Program-made: the position numbers and the translations under genes | NCBI RefSeq assembly: GCF_030272615.1 | Contig: NC_081409.1 | Coordinates: 614,218,755 to 614,282,754 of the forward strand | Direction of reading: 5' to 3' | Length of the DNA stretch: 64,000 nucleotides | DNA from: Cryptomeria japonica | Lineage: Eukaryota; Streptophyta; Pinopsida; Cupressales; Cupressaceae | In this document: one piece after another, positions 32,994-44,272 of the stretch | How positions within the stretch are numbered: the stretch's first letter is position 1 | How the letters are laid out: each line of letters begins with the position of its first letter | The notes under the pieces: generated by a model | The model's database searches: none | Told to the model about the DNA's origin: nothing | Seen by the model: only the letters and a program-made list of their open reading frames with translations

Positions 32994-34494
32994 CTACTTC
33001 CATTTTGTTTCTGACACAGGAGCCACTTTCGGATTGATGAGGATTTTGGAAATTTCATCTTCATTACCCCATTTAGGAGTTTTGGACTCAGTTGAAATAA
33101 TGTTTGTTGTTCTTGAGTTCTGATCCGAATCCGAAAGGCTCAATCCCAAAATTGCACACTTTTGGGCTTCTTGAATTTCAAAACTAGGTATGGCTACAAA
33201 AGAGTCTGTACTTTCAACTTGTGGATCTGGGATCTCACTGTCCTCAGGTTGATAGTCTCTAGCTTCCACTACCTTGTTTTCATATGTGTCATCAACCACT
33301 TCATCTTTCACTTTTGGAGGATCATTCTGATCGTTCAAATCCTTTTTCTGAGTTATTTTTATGGGACTAGCTTTGGTTGTTTCATTTCTATCTGCTTCCT
33401 ATTCCATGGGACTGAAGATAGAGTTTGAGGCTTCCTTCTGTTCCCCCAAAGGAGAAAAGTGATTGGAATTTTCTTCCTTATTTTCTATGTTTTTAACTTG
33501 CTACACCCATTTCTCTAGCCTATTCTGGCTTTCAATCTGAGCTTTTAACTGATTAGGCTCCACCTTTTTCTTTTTTGGGCAAGATTTTGCCTAATGACCT
33601 ACCTTTTTACAGTGGAAACATGCAAAAGGAATAGTTTCATATTCTATATGTTGCTTCCAGGTTCCCAGTTTTGAAACTAGATCAATCTATTCCAGCATAT
33701 CTGCCTCAGGGGCTACTCCAACACAGAACCTTGCATGGGTTAATCTTCTTTTTGAAGCAGTGACTGGGTCTATAGAGAGCAGCTCACCAAAAGAACTTGC
33801 TATTCTAGAGAAGATGCTTTCTGCCCAATACTCAAGAGGCAATCCTGGGAGTTTTATCCAAATTGGAACTTGCGCCAGAAGAGAATCATTCATCTTTAAT
33901 TTTGGATGCCATTTTCTTAGAACTAGGGCTATCTTTCCCACCATCCAGGGACTCCCGCACAAGATCTTAACCTTATCTTCTTTGCATGAAAAAGAGAAAG
34001 ATAGAATACCTTTGGGTAGTGCTGAGACCTCAACGTTTCCTTTAAGGGCCCATTTTCGATTAACAAAGGCCCTAACAACTTCAATGTTTGGGCGTGGACC
34101 CATAAATTTCCCTACCAAGGAGTTCGACATACTGTTGATATTATGGTCCAGAACCTGGTCAGGGATGGAGATAGCAAACTTACCACTAGAAGGGTGAGAA
34201 ATGTTCTTAACAAGAGGAAGGGAGGATTTACCAGTTGGTCTAGATCCAAAAAGGGAAGACCATTTTTTCCCCTCCCTCCCATTATCCACGAGGTCAACTA
34301 GTGGCATGGGCCCCCCATTGGACCCTTCCCCCAGATGCCTAGAAGAATCCACTATCATGGCAAACAGAGTACCATCAGACTGTGAGTCAACAACAGGAAC
34401 TAGGAAGTCTGGGGGCTTGTCCTTATCGTCAATAGGACCAACACCATTGATCTGGCCACTGTCACTAGTGGAACCAGGGTTCCCACCTTGCTAG
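32994..34494 (-). pseudogene. LINE ORF1: DUF4283-like RNA-binding protein
   Basis: One minus-strand frame of about 500 codons, with several stops and no frameshift. The central domain (about 33690-34170) reads FVNRKWALKGNVEVSALPKG, then SPWMVGKIALVLRKWHP and VPIWIKLPGLPLEYW. This is the DUF4283-type region of plant LINE ORF1 proteins. A CCHC knuckle follows at about 33585-33630 (CFHCKKVGH, a stop, then AKSCP). The tail is acidic (EVVDDTYENKVVEARDYQ). No ATG was found at the expected start, so it may be mutated; the first usable ATG is at 34358. Confidence 0.85.
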
Positions 34495-34523
34495 AAATTT
34501 GAGCTCCCGCTCCTACCCCTCCC

Positions 34524-34533
34524 AATGTTGTCT
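34524..34533. repeat. Target duplication of the LINE, right copy
   Basis: AATGTTGTCT directly before the resumed gag; see the left copy at 26499-26506. Confidence 0.6.
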
Positions 34534-34754
34534 GTTATGCATGCAACAAGATTGGACAAATTGCTAAGTATTGCAGAAACAAGAATCCACCGATAGCTAA
34601 TGGAAATGGAAATGAGAAGGGAAAGGAAAAGGTTGAAGATATCAGACAGAAGCATGAGAGAGGATGGGTTAGGAAGTTAGATACTCCACCAATAGATCAA
34701 ATGGTAGAGCCCTCTAGTCCTACACTGGATGTAGGAACTTCATTTGGTAACTAA
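34534..34754 (+). pseudogene. Element A gag, second part
   Basis: Gag resumes after the LINE, with a knuckle CYACNKIGQIAKYC (His replaced by Gln, around 34538-34579), then a Lys/Glu-rich tail (KGKEKVEDIRQKHERGWVRK) and PPIDQMVEPSSPTLDVGTSF. It ends at TAA 34752-34754. The tail resembles the gag ends of elements B (43318) and D (62310). Confidence 0.78.
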
Positions 34755-35130
34755 GGCACTCTGCCTTATGGGTAGGCAAATCAATGAAGATCATGCAAAC
34801 ACCTTGGATTAGGTCTGTAGTCAAGGAATTCTGATTGTGGATGGATACTCAGGTGATTTCAAGTGTTTACTGGAGCCTATCTATAGATTATGTAATCCAG
34901 TCAGATTCTCAAGTAGCATTTATGACAGTGGAAAATTAGGGTTAATGGTAATAAAAGGGAAACAGGTAAGTCCTTTCTTCACACAATGATCAAGTATTCT
35001 TAAGAGCGATTTCTAAGGCATTTCAAGAGTCCAAAGGTGATTTGTGTGAGTATCTACATTTAGAAAGCATTTCATCATCCAACAAGATCTTAAGGTATTT
35101 ACTATTTGCAGAAACCCTAGATATTTTTTC
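34755..35130 (+). other. Element A gag-ORF2 spacer with a possible intron
   Basis: No ORF. AAACAG|GTAAGT at 34965/34966 is a strong donor, and TTTACTATTTGCAG ending at 35111 a good acceptor, 20 bases before the ORF2 ATG. This would define a 146-base intron at 34966-35111. ORF2 may therefore be expressed from a spliced RNA. Confidence 0.4.
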
Positions 35131-38100
35131 ATGGCATCATCATCAAATGTTGATACTCCTTTGGTAGTGAAAATTAAGGACCTCCCTCATCCGGAATTTA
35201 AGAAACATCCTTTTAAATCTCTTTTGGATGAACCGTTGGGAGCATTTCTGAGTGTTTGCCATGGTGTTCTTCACACTAAAGATATTAGGGCATATATTCA
35301 TTGTGATATTGAAGAGATCGAAAGTAATGAAATATCCTATGTATTTACTGAGCACTTGATCAATGACAATCAATTGAAGCCAGAATATACACATTTGCAG
35401 AGGAAGGGTTTTACCTAGTTCATGGATTTTTTGACTTTCGACAAAGATGAATGGGTCAGGTATATTCTTAGCTGCATTCATAGGGAATTTATATGGTTGG
35501 ACCAGCCATATAAAATTATTGAAGAAATCATCAATAATATCACATGCCTTCATAAGGTCAGATTTTTGCTAGGGCCTAGGTCAAAAATTTCTAACACATA
35601 ACTCTGCAAACTCACCGGTGCCACCTTCGATGGTAGATTGATGAGAGTTGATGATATTAGAGATATTAATATAAAATTTGAAGCAATGGTAATTGGTTAT
35701 AAATTTTATCAGTGCAACTAGCTGAACTTTGTCTCTGGAACCAACATCCTCATTGCACATCAGATGGTGAAGGAAAATGCACATTATGACCTATGCAGTG
35801 TGATGTTCAAGGAGTTAATGACCAATCTTCAAAAAATAAAGCAAGATAAGAAGAATACATTCAGGTATGGTTCTTTCATCATATGTTTGACATTTTATTT
35901 TTTGAATATGATACTGGGATATGGGAAGATTCAATGGGATTTTGATAGACCAATATCTACTCAAATAGCTCAAGTATTAGATCAACAAGGTGATAAACAA
36001 CAAAAGGTTAATCTATGGGCATTTTTTAAAACTTTCCAAGAAGAAATGAAAAATAGAGTTAGAATTCCAAAGGAAATTATAAAAAAATTTAAAGATACTA
36101 TTTGTTTTATGGTTAATAAAGATGAATGTATGATGGAGGCAGTCTAGCCTAGAATAGTCTGGATCGTGTCGATGGGATATGAAGTGGATGAGGCAACACT
36201 GGATTCTTATGCACAACATTTATTGAAAGCTTTAGTTGATGAGAAAGAAGAAAAAATTGGCATAGCTCAGGACAAGGGTTTAAAATTGCATCAGGAACAA
36301 ATTGCACCCACCATAAGAAATAAGATGACAAGGGTTGCAGCTAAGACATTAATCAGTGAGAGTCATGACAGGGCTAAAATTGAACAAAAAGTCAAAATCC
36401 TTGAAGCCCGGAGAAAGGAAGAGATGAAGTAGAAGAGGAAGGAGGAGAGAGGAGTGAAGAAGGTAGCTCAGACCACTCCTTATGTGGTCCTAGTTACAAG
36501 AGAGTCATCAAAACAACTGAAAGAACCATCCAGCGAGCCTGCCAGCCCCAAGCCAAAGGAATCAGTGAAGAGGAAACAAAAATCAGCTAGGAAATACATG
36601 ATTGTATCTTCTAACGAGACTAAATCTGATGAAGAGATCAAACAATCTCCAAAGAAGAAAGGTGTTTTTGCAAGAGTTTTGAAAGAGAAGAAGGAAGAAC
36701 AAAAGAAACAATCTAAGATGGAGCCTCCCTAGAAGACTCCCAAAATCACAATTGTACATAAGTGGAAGCCTAAGGAAGATGAGCAATCTAAACCATAAAC
36801 AAAGAGGAGAACCAGTAAGAAGAAGAAATTAGATGCTCAGGATATTATTGATCAAATTATTAATAATGGGAATTTGGATAACATTTATGCATTCTATGAT
36901 GATTTTGATGATAAAGACAAGAAGCAGTTATAGGACGTAATTGTTTTACATCTTGATTCTTTTAGTAGGACTTTGATTGAGTTATTGAAAATTTTTCCCA
37001 AGGAATTATATGATAAGTTAGAGGCCATAAAATTACATGCACAAACTTTGGACTAACAAATAAAGGAAACAAAATTGGTCAATCTATGTCCATAAATAAC
37101 TCCACCAGAGATTGCAAATTTAGCTAATAAGACATGTTCAACTGAATTCAATCCTAAACACCAGATTAATAACTTGATGTTAGAAAAGATTGAGGAAATT
37201 TGGAAGGAGACAATTGACACATGGGTTATAACTCCTTTGAGTCTTGGATATGAGTTAAGTCCTAGTTTTGTTCAATCACAGAATATACAATTACTAGGGG
37301 ACAAGGAACCAGCAAAAACAGATGAGAAGAATGTAAATATAGATCCACCGGTTAGCACTCCACTGATTACTACACAACTGGCTAATGAGTCCAATCTTAG
37401 TATTGAGGATACTCAGAATCCTCTAGAATCCCATGTACAAAATGTAGATACAAAGGTTGAGAAGGACAAAGGTACAGAGTATAAGGTCTCAGATGATGCA
37501 CCAAAAGTGAGTGAGGCACCAAGTGGCAAAGCCACTGGTACACATGAGGTAAAGGCCATAGAGGATAATTCACAAGATGACATAGGCAAACAGACAAAGT
37601 TGGTCTTCCCTTCCAGTTTGGCCAATTGACACATCATCCTTAGCCAAAGAGAAATTACTGCATTTTTCTATTAGTTTTGACAAGCCTTATCATTTGATGT
37701 CTCTGATAGAGAAAATTTTGGCCACCACAGCACTTCAGGCTCAAGAAACTCAAGAATTTCCAAAGGAAGAGTCTAAGAATAGAGAATTAATTTAGAATAC
37801 TTTTGAATCATTGAATCGTCTTGTACCAGAATTCCAGGCTAAGGAGAGCGCAAGCTCATCTGGTAAATTGCAAGAGAATTGAATACATCCCTAAGCAATA
37901 TGATTCTTTGGTTAATATTTCTTTAACTAAGGCTAAATACATATTTATTGAGGCTCAGAAGTAGACGTTTTTGGTGATGATTGCATCAGAGAAGGAAAAA
38001 ATTCAAACTTTCTTACAATCCATTGATGACGCATTAGCAGAAGGAGGAAAGGTATACAAGTCTTGTCTAGTTTTTTCTAAGCTTACAACCTCTATAGACA

Positions 38101-38267
38101 AGCAAATTTTGGATTGTAAAGATCACTTGCTCCAGATTTCAAACTCTTATAACCCGATAGCAAATTTGACAATTTCTTTAGAAGGTCCAGTTTTAGCAGT
38201 TATGAATCAGATTTTGAGGTTAGAAAAGAAAAGGGACAACACAATAAGGCGAGCAACAAAGCTCTGA
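35131..38267 (+). pseudogene. Element A ORF2, unknown long protein
   Basis: ATG 35131 (MASSSNVDTPLVVKIKDLPH). Frame 1 is kept to 37629 with about ten in-frame stops; frame shifts then lead to a C-terminal piece at 37971-38267. About 1,045 codons. N-terminal conserved region: KDIRAYIHCDIEEIE, YILSCIHREFIWLDQPYKI, LTGATFDGRLMRVDDI. Middle: LMTNLQKIKQDKKNTFRYGS, FKTFQEEMKNRVRIPKEI, DECMMEAV and YEVDEATLDSYAQHLL. A Lys/Glu/Pro-rich stretch follows (PKPKESVKRKQKSARK), then helical segments and a tail with SIDDALAEGGKVYKSCL. No known enzyme motif. Copies occur in B, C and D. Its role is unknown; a structural or nucleic-acid-binding role is only a guess. Confidence 0.75.
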
Positions 38268-38686
38268 AATTTTATTGGTCCTCGGCTAGATAACCTGCTA
38301 TGCTACAAAATAAAATGTCTATCTAACATGCAATAGGATGATGCCATTGAATCCCAGGCAATTGATTATTATGCCAGTCTCTTTAATGGATTCACCTCCA
38401 TCCTTGATTCTCTCAAGAAGGGTTGGGACACATATTTTTCATTTTTGAAGACTTTGTATGCTGACATATTGAAATATGTATAGGAACCGATATGTATATA
38501 TTTGTACAACATTTTGGCTGGGCATCTTGCTTTGTTATTGATGTCAAAGGGGGAGGAGTATTGTGAAAAATGGATGTATATAATAGGGGGAGTACACTAG
38601 ATGTATATAACTGCATGGATGTATAGGAAAGGGGGAGCAGATTTAGAGATGATATCATTTTTCACATGAGTGTTTCCATCAATGCC
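38268..38686 (+). other. Element A 3' untranslated region
   Basis: Degraded end of the ORF2 reading (SILDSLKKGWDTYFSFLKTL is visible in one frame to about 38480), then short GGGGGAG-rich repeats near 38550 and 38586. The 16 bases at 38673-38688 pair with 38744-38759 in U3. Confidence 0.6.
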
Positions 38687-38698
38687 AAAGGGGGAGAT
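38687..38698 (+). other. Element A polypurine tract
   Basis: AAAGGGGGAGAT directly before the 3' LTR, identical in form to those of elements C and E. Confidence 0.88.
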
Positions 38699-40724
38699 TG
38701 TTGACAATTGACACTCATCTGGCAAGGTGAATTATATTTAGGGTTGTCATTGATGGCAACTCATCTTCATGTGTTGGTATTTCTCATTCAAATTCATTGT
38801 CTTATCATTTTAAATGGATTGGGCCAACCGGTATACACACACTTTGCTTTATTCTTGTTAACTGGTTAGTCTTCATTCCAGTAATGAATATTTGGAACCC
38901 GGTTAAGTATAGAACCTGATTAAGGTATTTTGGGACCCCAATAAAATTACTTGTGGAATTTATCGTAATGCATAGGATGATATTGTTGGTATTTTGGATA
39001 TTTTGATATGGTTTTGTCATTGATGTCAACACTTGTCAACACTTGTCAACTTTATTAGCACTTAGAGATCTTTGGTTTTGTTCACTAGCAAGTCAGTGAC
39101 TTATGCACAGTCACCGATATTTGGTTCACCGGTAGGTTATATTTTTCACTGGCACTTGGAAGGACTTGGAGACTACTTGGTTATGTCAAAGACATTATTT
39201 GATCACTTGGTTTTGCGATTTGGTTATTAGTCTATTTGGCTTTGCATATTTGTTGTTACCGGCAAATAGGTCCAGGTTATGCACTGACAAGCATATCTAT
39301 TCCAAAATAGCATGGCACATTATGGACATGATTTATTATTATTGTAAATGCATTGAGCTGACATGATGCATCGTATAATGATTTATTTGTAATTGATTTT
39401 ATTGTAATGTCTTTTATTGAGCCGACCTATTCAATTGGTCTTAGGTTATGGTATAAATGTAAGATCTCATTTGTGAGATTGATATGTGATTGAAAAAGGA
39501 TTGTAATAGGGTATATGCGAAAATAAGAAGAGTTATACACGCAGACATCATTTGAAGGTTGAAGGAAGGTTTTTGTGAAAGCAATCAGAACTAAACTGGT
39601 ATTGAATCTAGCATATGAAGATGCTATTTTATGCAGTACATTATCATTGGATTTAACCATCCAATTGTAGTCAGTGTGACTCCCATTTTGTGATTGAGCA
39701 GTGAGCTCTAGGTAGCTGGTCTTTCTACATGTACAAACTCCATATTATACACACATACTATTTGCAGTAGTATCATTTGATTGTGGGTAAGGCTTCCCAC
39801 CATGGTTTTTCCCCTTACAGGGTTTCCACGTACAAATATTTGTGTTATGTGTTGCGGATGTTAATGTCTTTCTGTTTCATGCATTAATCTTTACTGGTAC
39901 TATAATTAATTGATAAAACTGTCTATCAGCATAAAGTTTTACTGGCATTAAGCATTAAGTTTTGGTTAAGTTAATTTTGGTTGAATTTATTGGACAACTG
40001 ATTCACCCCCCCTCTCAGTTGTCTCCGGGACCTAACAGACATCGGATATGATCATCAAGATAATGTATATCATACTTTGTGATTTAGAAGCCGACAAGTT
40101 TATTTTTCATCTTGAGGCCGACATGATAAACAAGTTACAAGGGTATTTAAGGGAGATCATTTAGTGATAGATTTCATAATAGTGGTTATGCAATTTGTGA
40201 TGCGAATCAGTCAGAGATTGATGGTATGTGATTTGGTCACTGAGTGGAAGCTTTGGTACATAGTTTCATGTGTGCAATCCCAACCAGTAGTAGAATAGAG
40301 AAGAATAGAGTATCAATAAAACAGTTCAAAGGAGGTTGACAGATCTTTAATCGAAACTTATCTAGCATGGTCAGATGCATCATATAAGTTCACTTCTATA
40401 TGAAATCATTGTGTAATGTTGTGTAAGTTAGTGAGACTTTTGTTTGATCAGTGAGCTCTAGGTGGTGAGCCTGATTGCATGTGCAACCCCCTCTATTTAA
40501 TATTTGTATACCTTGATCAAGTATATAGATATTGTGGGTATCAGCCCCACCATGGGTTTTCCACATATAAATATTGGTGTTATGGTATTTTTTCTTTATG
40601 CGTTGTTTGGTTTATGCAATTTAATTTTATTTTCTGTTAACTGGTTCATTAGCAATAAGTTCATAAATTCATTTATTGGTAGAACACTGATTCACCCCCC
40701 TCTCAATGTTCTTAGATTCCAACA
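38699..40724 (+). repeat. Element A 3' LTR, interrupted by a solo LTR
   Basis: Starts TGTTGACAATTGACAC, ends AGATTCCAACA. About 967 bp without the nested insertion; collinear with 24570-25554. Confidence 0.9.
38984..40037 (+). mobile_element. Solo LTR (type S) inside the 3' LTR of element A
   Basis: 1054 bp starting TGTTGGTATTTTGG and ending GGGACCTAACA. Flanked by GATAT (38979-38983) and GACAT (40038-40042), a target duplication with one C/T difference. The interrupted A sequence continues on both sides when compared with the 5' LTR. It ends with the same U5 motif as A-E, here with a perfect 9-bp stem (39993-40001 with 40015-40023). Related LTR pieces lie at 46510-47598. Confidence 0.87.
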
Positions 40725-40863
40725 ACAACTATTGTACCAACTCATAGGATGAAAGAAGCAATGAATAAACTGCAGAGATTAAGATCTTTTGATTGGCCAG
40801 CCAATGAAATCAAATCTTGGCATAAAAATTACTACTCCTTGGAAGAAGACCAACTCAAGGAAG
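40725..40863 (+). pseudogene. Unit U, right part: coding end
   Basis: The reading TIVPTHRMKEAMNKLQRLRS then FDWPANEIKSWHKNYYSLEE ends at a TAG near 40866. Removing element A and five bases joins it in frame to the left part at 24569, so it is probably the C-terminus of U. From there to 40937 there is only T-rich sequence. Confidence 0.45.
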
Positions 40864-40937
40864 AATAGTAGTTAAAGTTGCGTCCATTTTTGTATTTTGC
40901 TTTTCCTATGCAGGTTACCATTTTGGCAAAATGATTG

Positions 40938-42087
40938 TGTTGGCAAGAGATATTTTTCTGGTGATGATTGATGCATGAGGAATTCTTAGGGGTTGTTATT
41001 AATGACAACTCATTTCGGTAACCACATCCCGTGTACAGATCTGATTTATTGGAAGTCATTTTGTTCATAAGGCATAAGTCTGGAAGGTGGAACACAATAA
41101 CCAATAGAGCATGAGATCATGGTGTATAGCTTGACAGTGGTGTTGTAATTTTGGTTGTGGTGATCAAGGAAGTTGATTCATGGTTCGAGACATATTATCT
41201 CATGATCCTGATATTCGGTGTTGAATTATATGCAAGTTTTAGAGCTCCAGTATCCGATAATCTAGTTAGAGAAAAGTTATTTTGGTGTAAAGTGTGTTGT
41301 GAAATCTTAGGGATATTTTAGGTGATTGGTTTTGTATTCAAGGTGATTGGGATAACTTATGGGAAGATAATTATTATCTTGTTTTGGTCTACATTTAGAT
41401 TTGTCGACAAGTTGAGCTGATTTGATGATACACGTTTCATGTTGCATGTTATGCAGTTTTTGGAGGCCGACATGGTTAACTATTCTTTTTATTGGTGTAA
41501 ATATATAAGATCAATTTGGTGGATCATTTTGATAGAGGAGATGAGAAAAGAGAGTCTGTATGAGAGAATTTGTGAGTTTGGTGAATGCGATTGAAGGCTT
41601 TGGTGGTCTGGTGAGTGATTGAGTGGGAAAACATAGCAAAGTGACAAATCAGGTGTAGAAGACAATCTGAGCCTATCTAGAACTACAATTTGGCATTTTT
41701 CGATGCAATACTTTAGTTAATCCATCATTGCAATCATTTTATATTAGCTTGTAAGGTAGTGAGCCTTCCTCCGGGTTGTAGCCCTTTTTGTAATTGAGTA
41801 TTGAACTCTAGGCAGTGTGCCTGAATGCAAGTGCATTCCCCTTATGTAATATTATCATACTTATCACCATAGTATAATAATATTATGGGTTCAAATACCA
41901 CCATGGTTTTTCCCTTTCTTGGTTTCCACATAAAAATTCCAATATTATGGCTATTTGGTTATTTTTTTCGAGTTACTGCATATTACTTTCTTTCATGTGC
42001 ATCTAGTGGATTAAGAATTAGATTAATAAGTTTGCAAATTATTAAACATCGATTCACCCTCCCTCTCAATGTTCATTTATTCCAAAA
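40938..42087 (+). repeat. Element B 5' LTR
   Basis: About 1150 bp. The start TGTTGGCAAGAG is set by comparison with A and is less sure than the end, TTCCAAAA at 42087. A U5 stem-loop lies at 42044-42074. No 3' LTR partner is in the window. Confidence 0.7.
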
Positions 42088-42089
42088 AT

Positions 42090-42102
42090 TGGTATCAGAG
42101 CC
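42090..42102 (+). other. Element B primer binding site
   Basis: TGGTATCAGAGCC, tRNA-Met type, two bases after the LTR. Confidence 0.9.
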
Positions 42103-42152
42103 TATTTCCTTTGAGGAAGCCTAACATCTTGAGGAAGTTCCAAAAGATTGAA

Positions 42153-43318
42153 ATAGTGGACTCTAGTTTGCAGAAACAACTTAGTGTGACACTTGAAGAT
42201 CTTGATGCAACAAGAAATGAAGTAAGTTCTCTGAAAAAAATCTGAATGCAGTTGAATAATTCATTGAAACTCTAAAAGTTTAAGTGAGCACTTCTAGAGA
42301 AAAGAGAAAGGAGTTGATGGACAAGCTGAAGGAGAAATAAGAACAAAGTGTTGATAATAAATCCCTACAAGACAAGACAAATGAATGTGAGAAGTTGGCT
42401 AGGGATAATGCATTTTTTGAGGAATGAAATGCAATCCATTGTAATGAAGCTGACAAAGGAGATTGAAGACTAGAAGAAGAATGAAGAAACCTTGAATTAA
42501 TCATTGAAGGATAGATCTGATGAATGTTGTAGATTGACATATGAGAATTATTATTTGAAGCTTGAATTGGTGCAATGCAAGAATGATGGACAAGAGCTTC
42601 GAAGGTAGATCATAATTCTGAGAGATGAGCTGACTACTACAAATGAGTAAAAATAAAAATTCAAAGCTAGCTCTACCTGGTTGGATGAGATGATGGAAAT
42701 TTAGAGACATGGGAAAGACATGTGAGGACTTGGATTTGAGAAAGGAGAATCCTCTAGTTCTGGTCAAAGCAATAATAAGAAGGACAAGAAAACTCTGGTA
42801 AGACAACCTAATGCCTACAAATTCAATGGTAAATGTTTTTCTTGTAGTAAATTTGGTCATATGAAAAGTCAATGCAAAAGTAATATGAATAATGGGATGA
42901 TGAGTAATGTGATGAATAATGGTCCTACCTTTACCAGACAATGTTTCATTTGTAACAACTTTGGTCATAAGTCGAACATGTGCAGAACAATGATAAAAAA
43001 AATTAGAACAAGAAATGCTATGCTTGTGGAATGTTTGGACGTATATCTAACCAATCTAGGATGAGACCAAATCAGATGAACTTTAGGCCTATGTAGAGGA
43101 ATGTTGTTTGTCATGCATGCAACAAACCCGATCATATTGCAAGATATTACAGAAGAAAGAATGCTCTGGTGAACAAGAACAAATCAAATGAAAAAAGAAA
43201 AGCTAAAGTGGAAGAGATCAAAGATTAGCATAAGAAGATGTGGATGAAAAAGGAATATTCAAATGTTCAGAATGGCTCCACACCTAAATCTGGTGTTGGA
43301 ACCTCATTCAATAACTAA
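42153..43318 (+). pseudogene. Element B gag
   Basis: Collinear with the gag of A. The expected start codon reads ATA (42153-42155), aligned to the ATG of A, followed by LQKQLSVTLEDLDA. A broken coiled coil comes next (LTYENYYLKLELVQCKNDGQ), then four knuckle sites: CFSCSKFGHMKSQC and CFICNNFGHKSNMC are intact, CYACGMFGRISNQS has lost His and Cys, and CHACNKPDHIARYY has lost the last Cys. It ends GVGTSFNN then TAA at 43318. About a dozen stops and at least one frame change. Confidence 0.72.
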
Positions 43319-43721
43319 GGCATATTGGCCTTATGGGGAAGATTTTCATGCATGTCTTTAAAACCCCCACCGGTTGAGAATGGTTGCAGATGATGGAGAA
43401 TAGTTATGCAGTTGATAACCGAAAGAATTCATAGTGATTTGAGATTCCTATGAGTGAATTCATGAAAAACAAGGTATCTAGAAGATTTTAGGGTTGTGCA
43501 TTTATTACAACTAAAAGTTAGGTTTTCAGAAGATAAAAGGGAATCCTTCTATTCATTTTTCAAATTGCGAACAAAGAGTAAGAGTAAAAAAGAAGAGCAA
43601 AAGAGATATTGCAGTGAAATATGATCTTGAAGCAATTCGTCAGAAGATTCCTTGCATCCAGTTGTGATTGAAAATGTATTTTATTCATACACAATCTATT
43701 TGTTCATACCCTTATTTTGAA
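43319..43721 (+). other. Element B gag-ORF2 spacer
   Basis: No ORF. ACAAG|GTATCT near 43470 and CTTGCATCCAG near 43662 are weak candidates for splice sites, in the same relative places as the better pair in A. Confidence 0.35.
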
Positions 43722-44272
43722 ATGGCATATGCATCTACATCTAGTGTTGCGACTCCATTGGTGGTCAAAATTACTGAGAGAGCAAGGCTCGTATTCAAGA
43801 GGCACCCATTTAAATCTACTAAAGATGATCTAGAAGGTGCATTTTCCTTTGTTCCATATGGCATACTTAATAATGAATATGTTAGAGCATACATCCACTA
43901 TAACATTGAAGAGATTAGGAATTCTGACATTCGCTCACTTTATACCAAGCACATGATGGATGGTATGGGAAATTTAAAACTGGAATTCAAGGTATTGCAC
44001 AATAAGGGTTTCATCCAATTCATTCATTTCCTGGTCTTTGATGAACCCTAATGGATTTGATACATTCTTAGTCAAATCCATGATGAGTTCATGTGGCTGG
44101 ACCGACCTCACAAGCTTACCAAGAAATCCATTCAAGTAGTTACCTATTTGAATTCAACCGGTGAGATCCCCAATTTGAGGAAAGTTCAAAATACTATAGT
44201 AACAACTATTATTGGATCCCAATTTGATAACCAATCAATGACAATCAATGATATCATTGAGCATGATGTGAG
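43722..44272 (+). pseudogene. Element B ORF2, N-terminal part
   Basis: ATG 43722 (MAYASTSSVATPLVVKITER). Conserved ORF2 signatures: EYVRAYIHYNIEEIRNSD, YILSQIHDEFMWLDRPHKL and SQFDNQSMTINDI. In-frame stops at 44049 and shortly after. Copia element E interrupts it at 44273; the rest lies at 54210. Confidence 0.75.

Larger units (their letters stand above)
26507..34523 (-). mobile_element. L1-type LINE with an extra third reading frame
   Basis: An ~8.0 kb non-LTR retrotransposon on the minus strand, inserted in the gag of element A. From its 5' end (34523) it has ORF1 with a DUF4283-like domain and one CCHC knuckle, then ORF2 with AP endonuclease, RT, a zf-RVT-like region and RNase H, and then an unusual ORF3. 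Imperfect 8-10 bp target duplications flank the whole unit, so ORF3 lies inside it. Its 3' end lacks a poly-A tail and ends near TTTTTCAATCAATT. Frameshifts and stops make it inactive. Confidence 0.88.
24570..40724 (+). mobile_element. Element A: pol-less LTR retrotransposon with gag and ORF2
   Basis: About 7.1 kb once nested insertions are removed. Order: 5' LTR, tRNA-Met primer site, gag with a coiled coil and CCHC knuckles, ORF2, polypurine tract, 3' LTR. No protease, RT, RNase H or integrase motif appears in its own sequence. It is interrupted by a LINE within gag (26507-34523) and a solo LTR in the 3' LTR (38984-40037). It sits within unit U. The five flanking bases (ATAGT left, ACAAC right) match only in part, all differences being transitions. 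Confidence 0.85.

Noticed and set aside
33760-34197. 145-codon plus-strand ORF
   Set aside because: Antisense of the LINE ORF1 DUF4283-like region, which has the clear family match.
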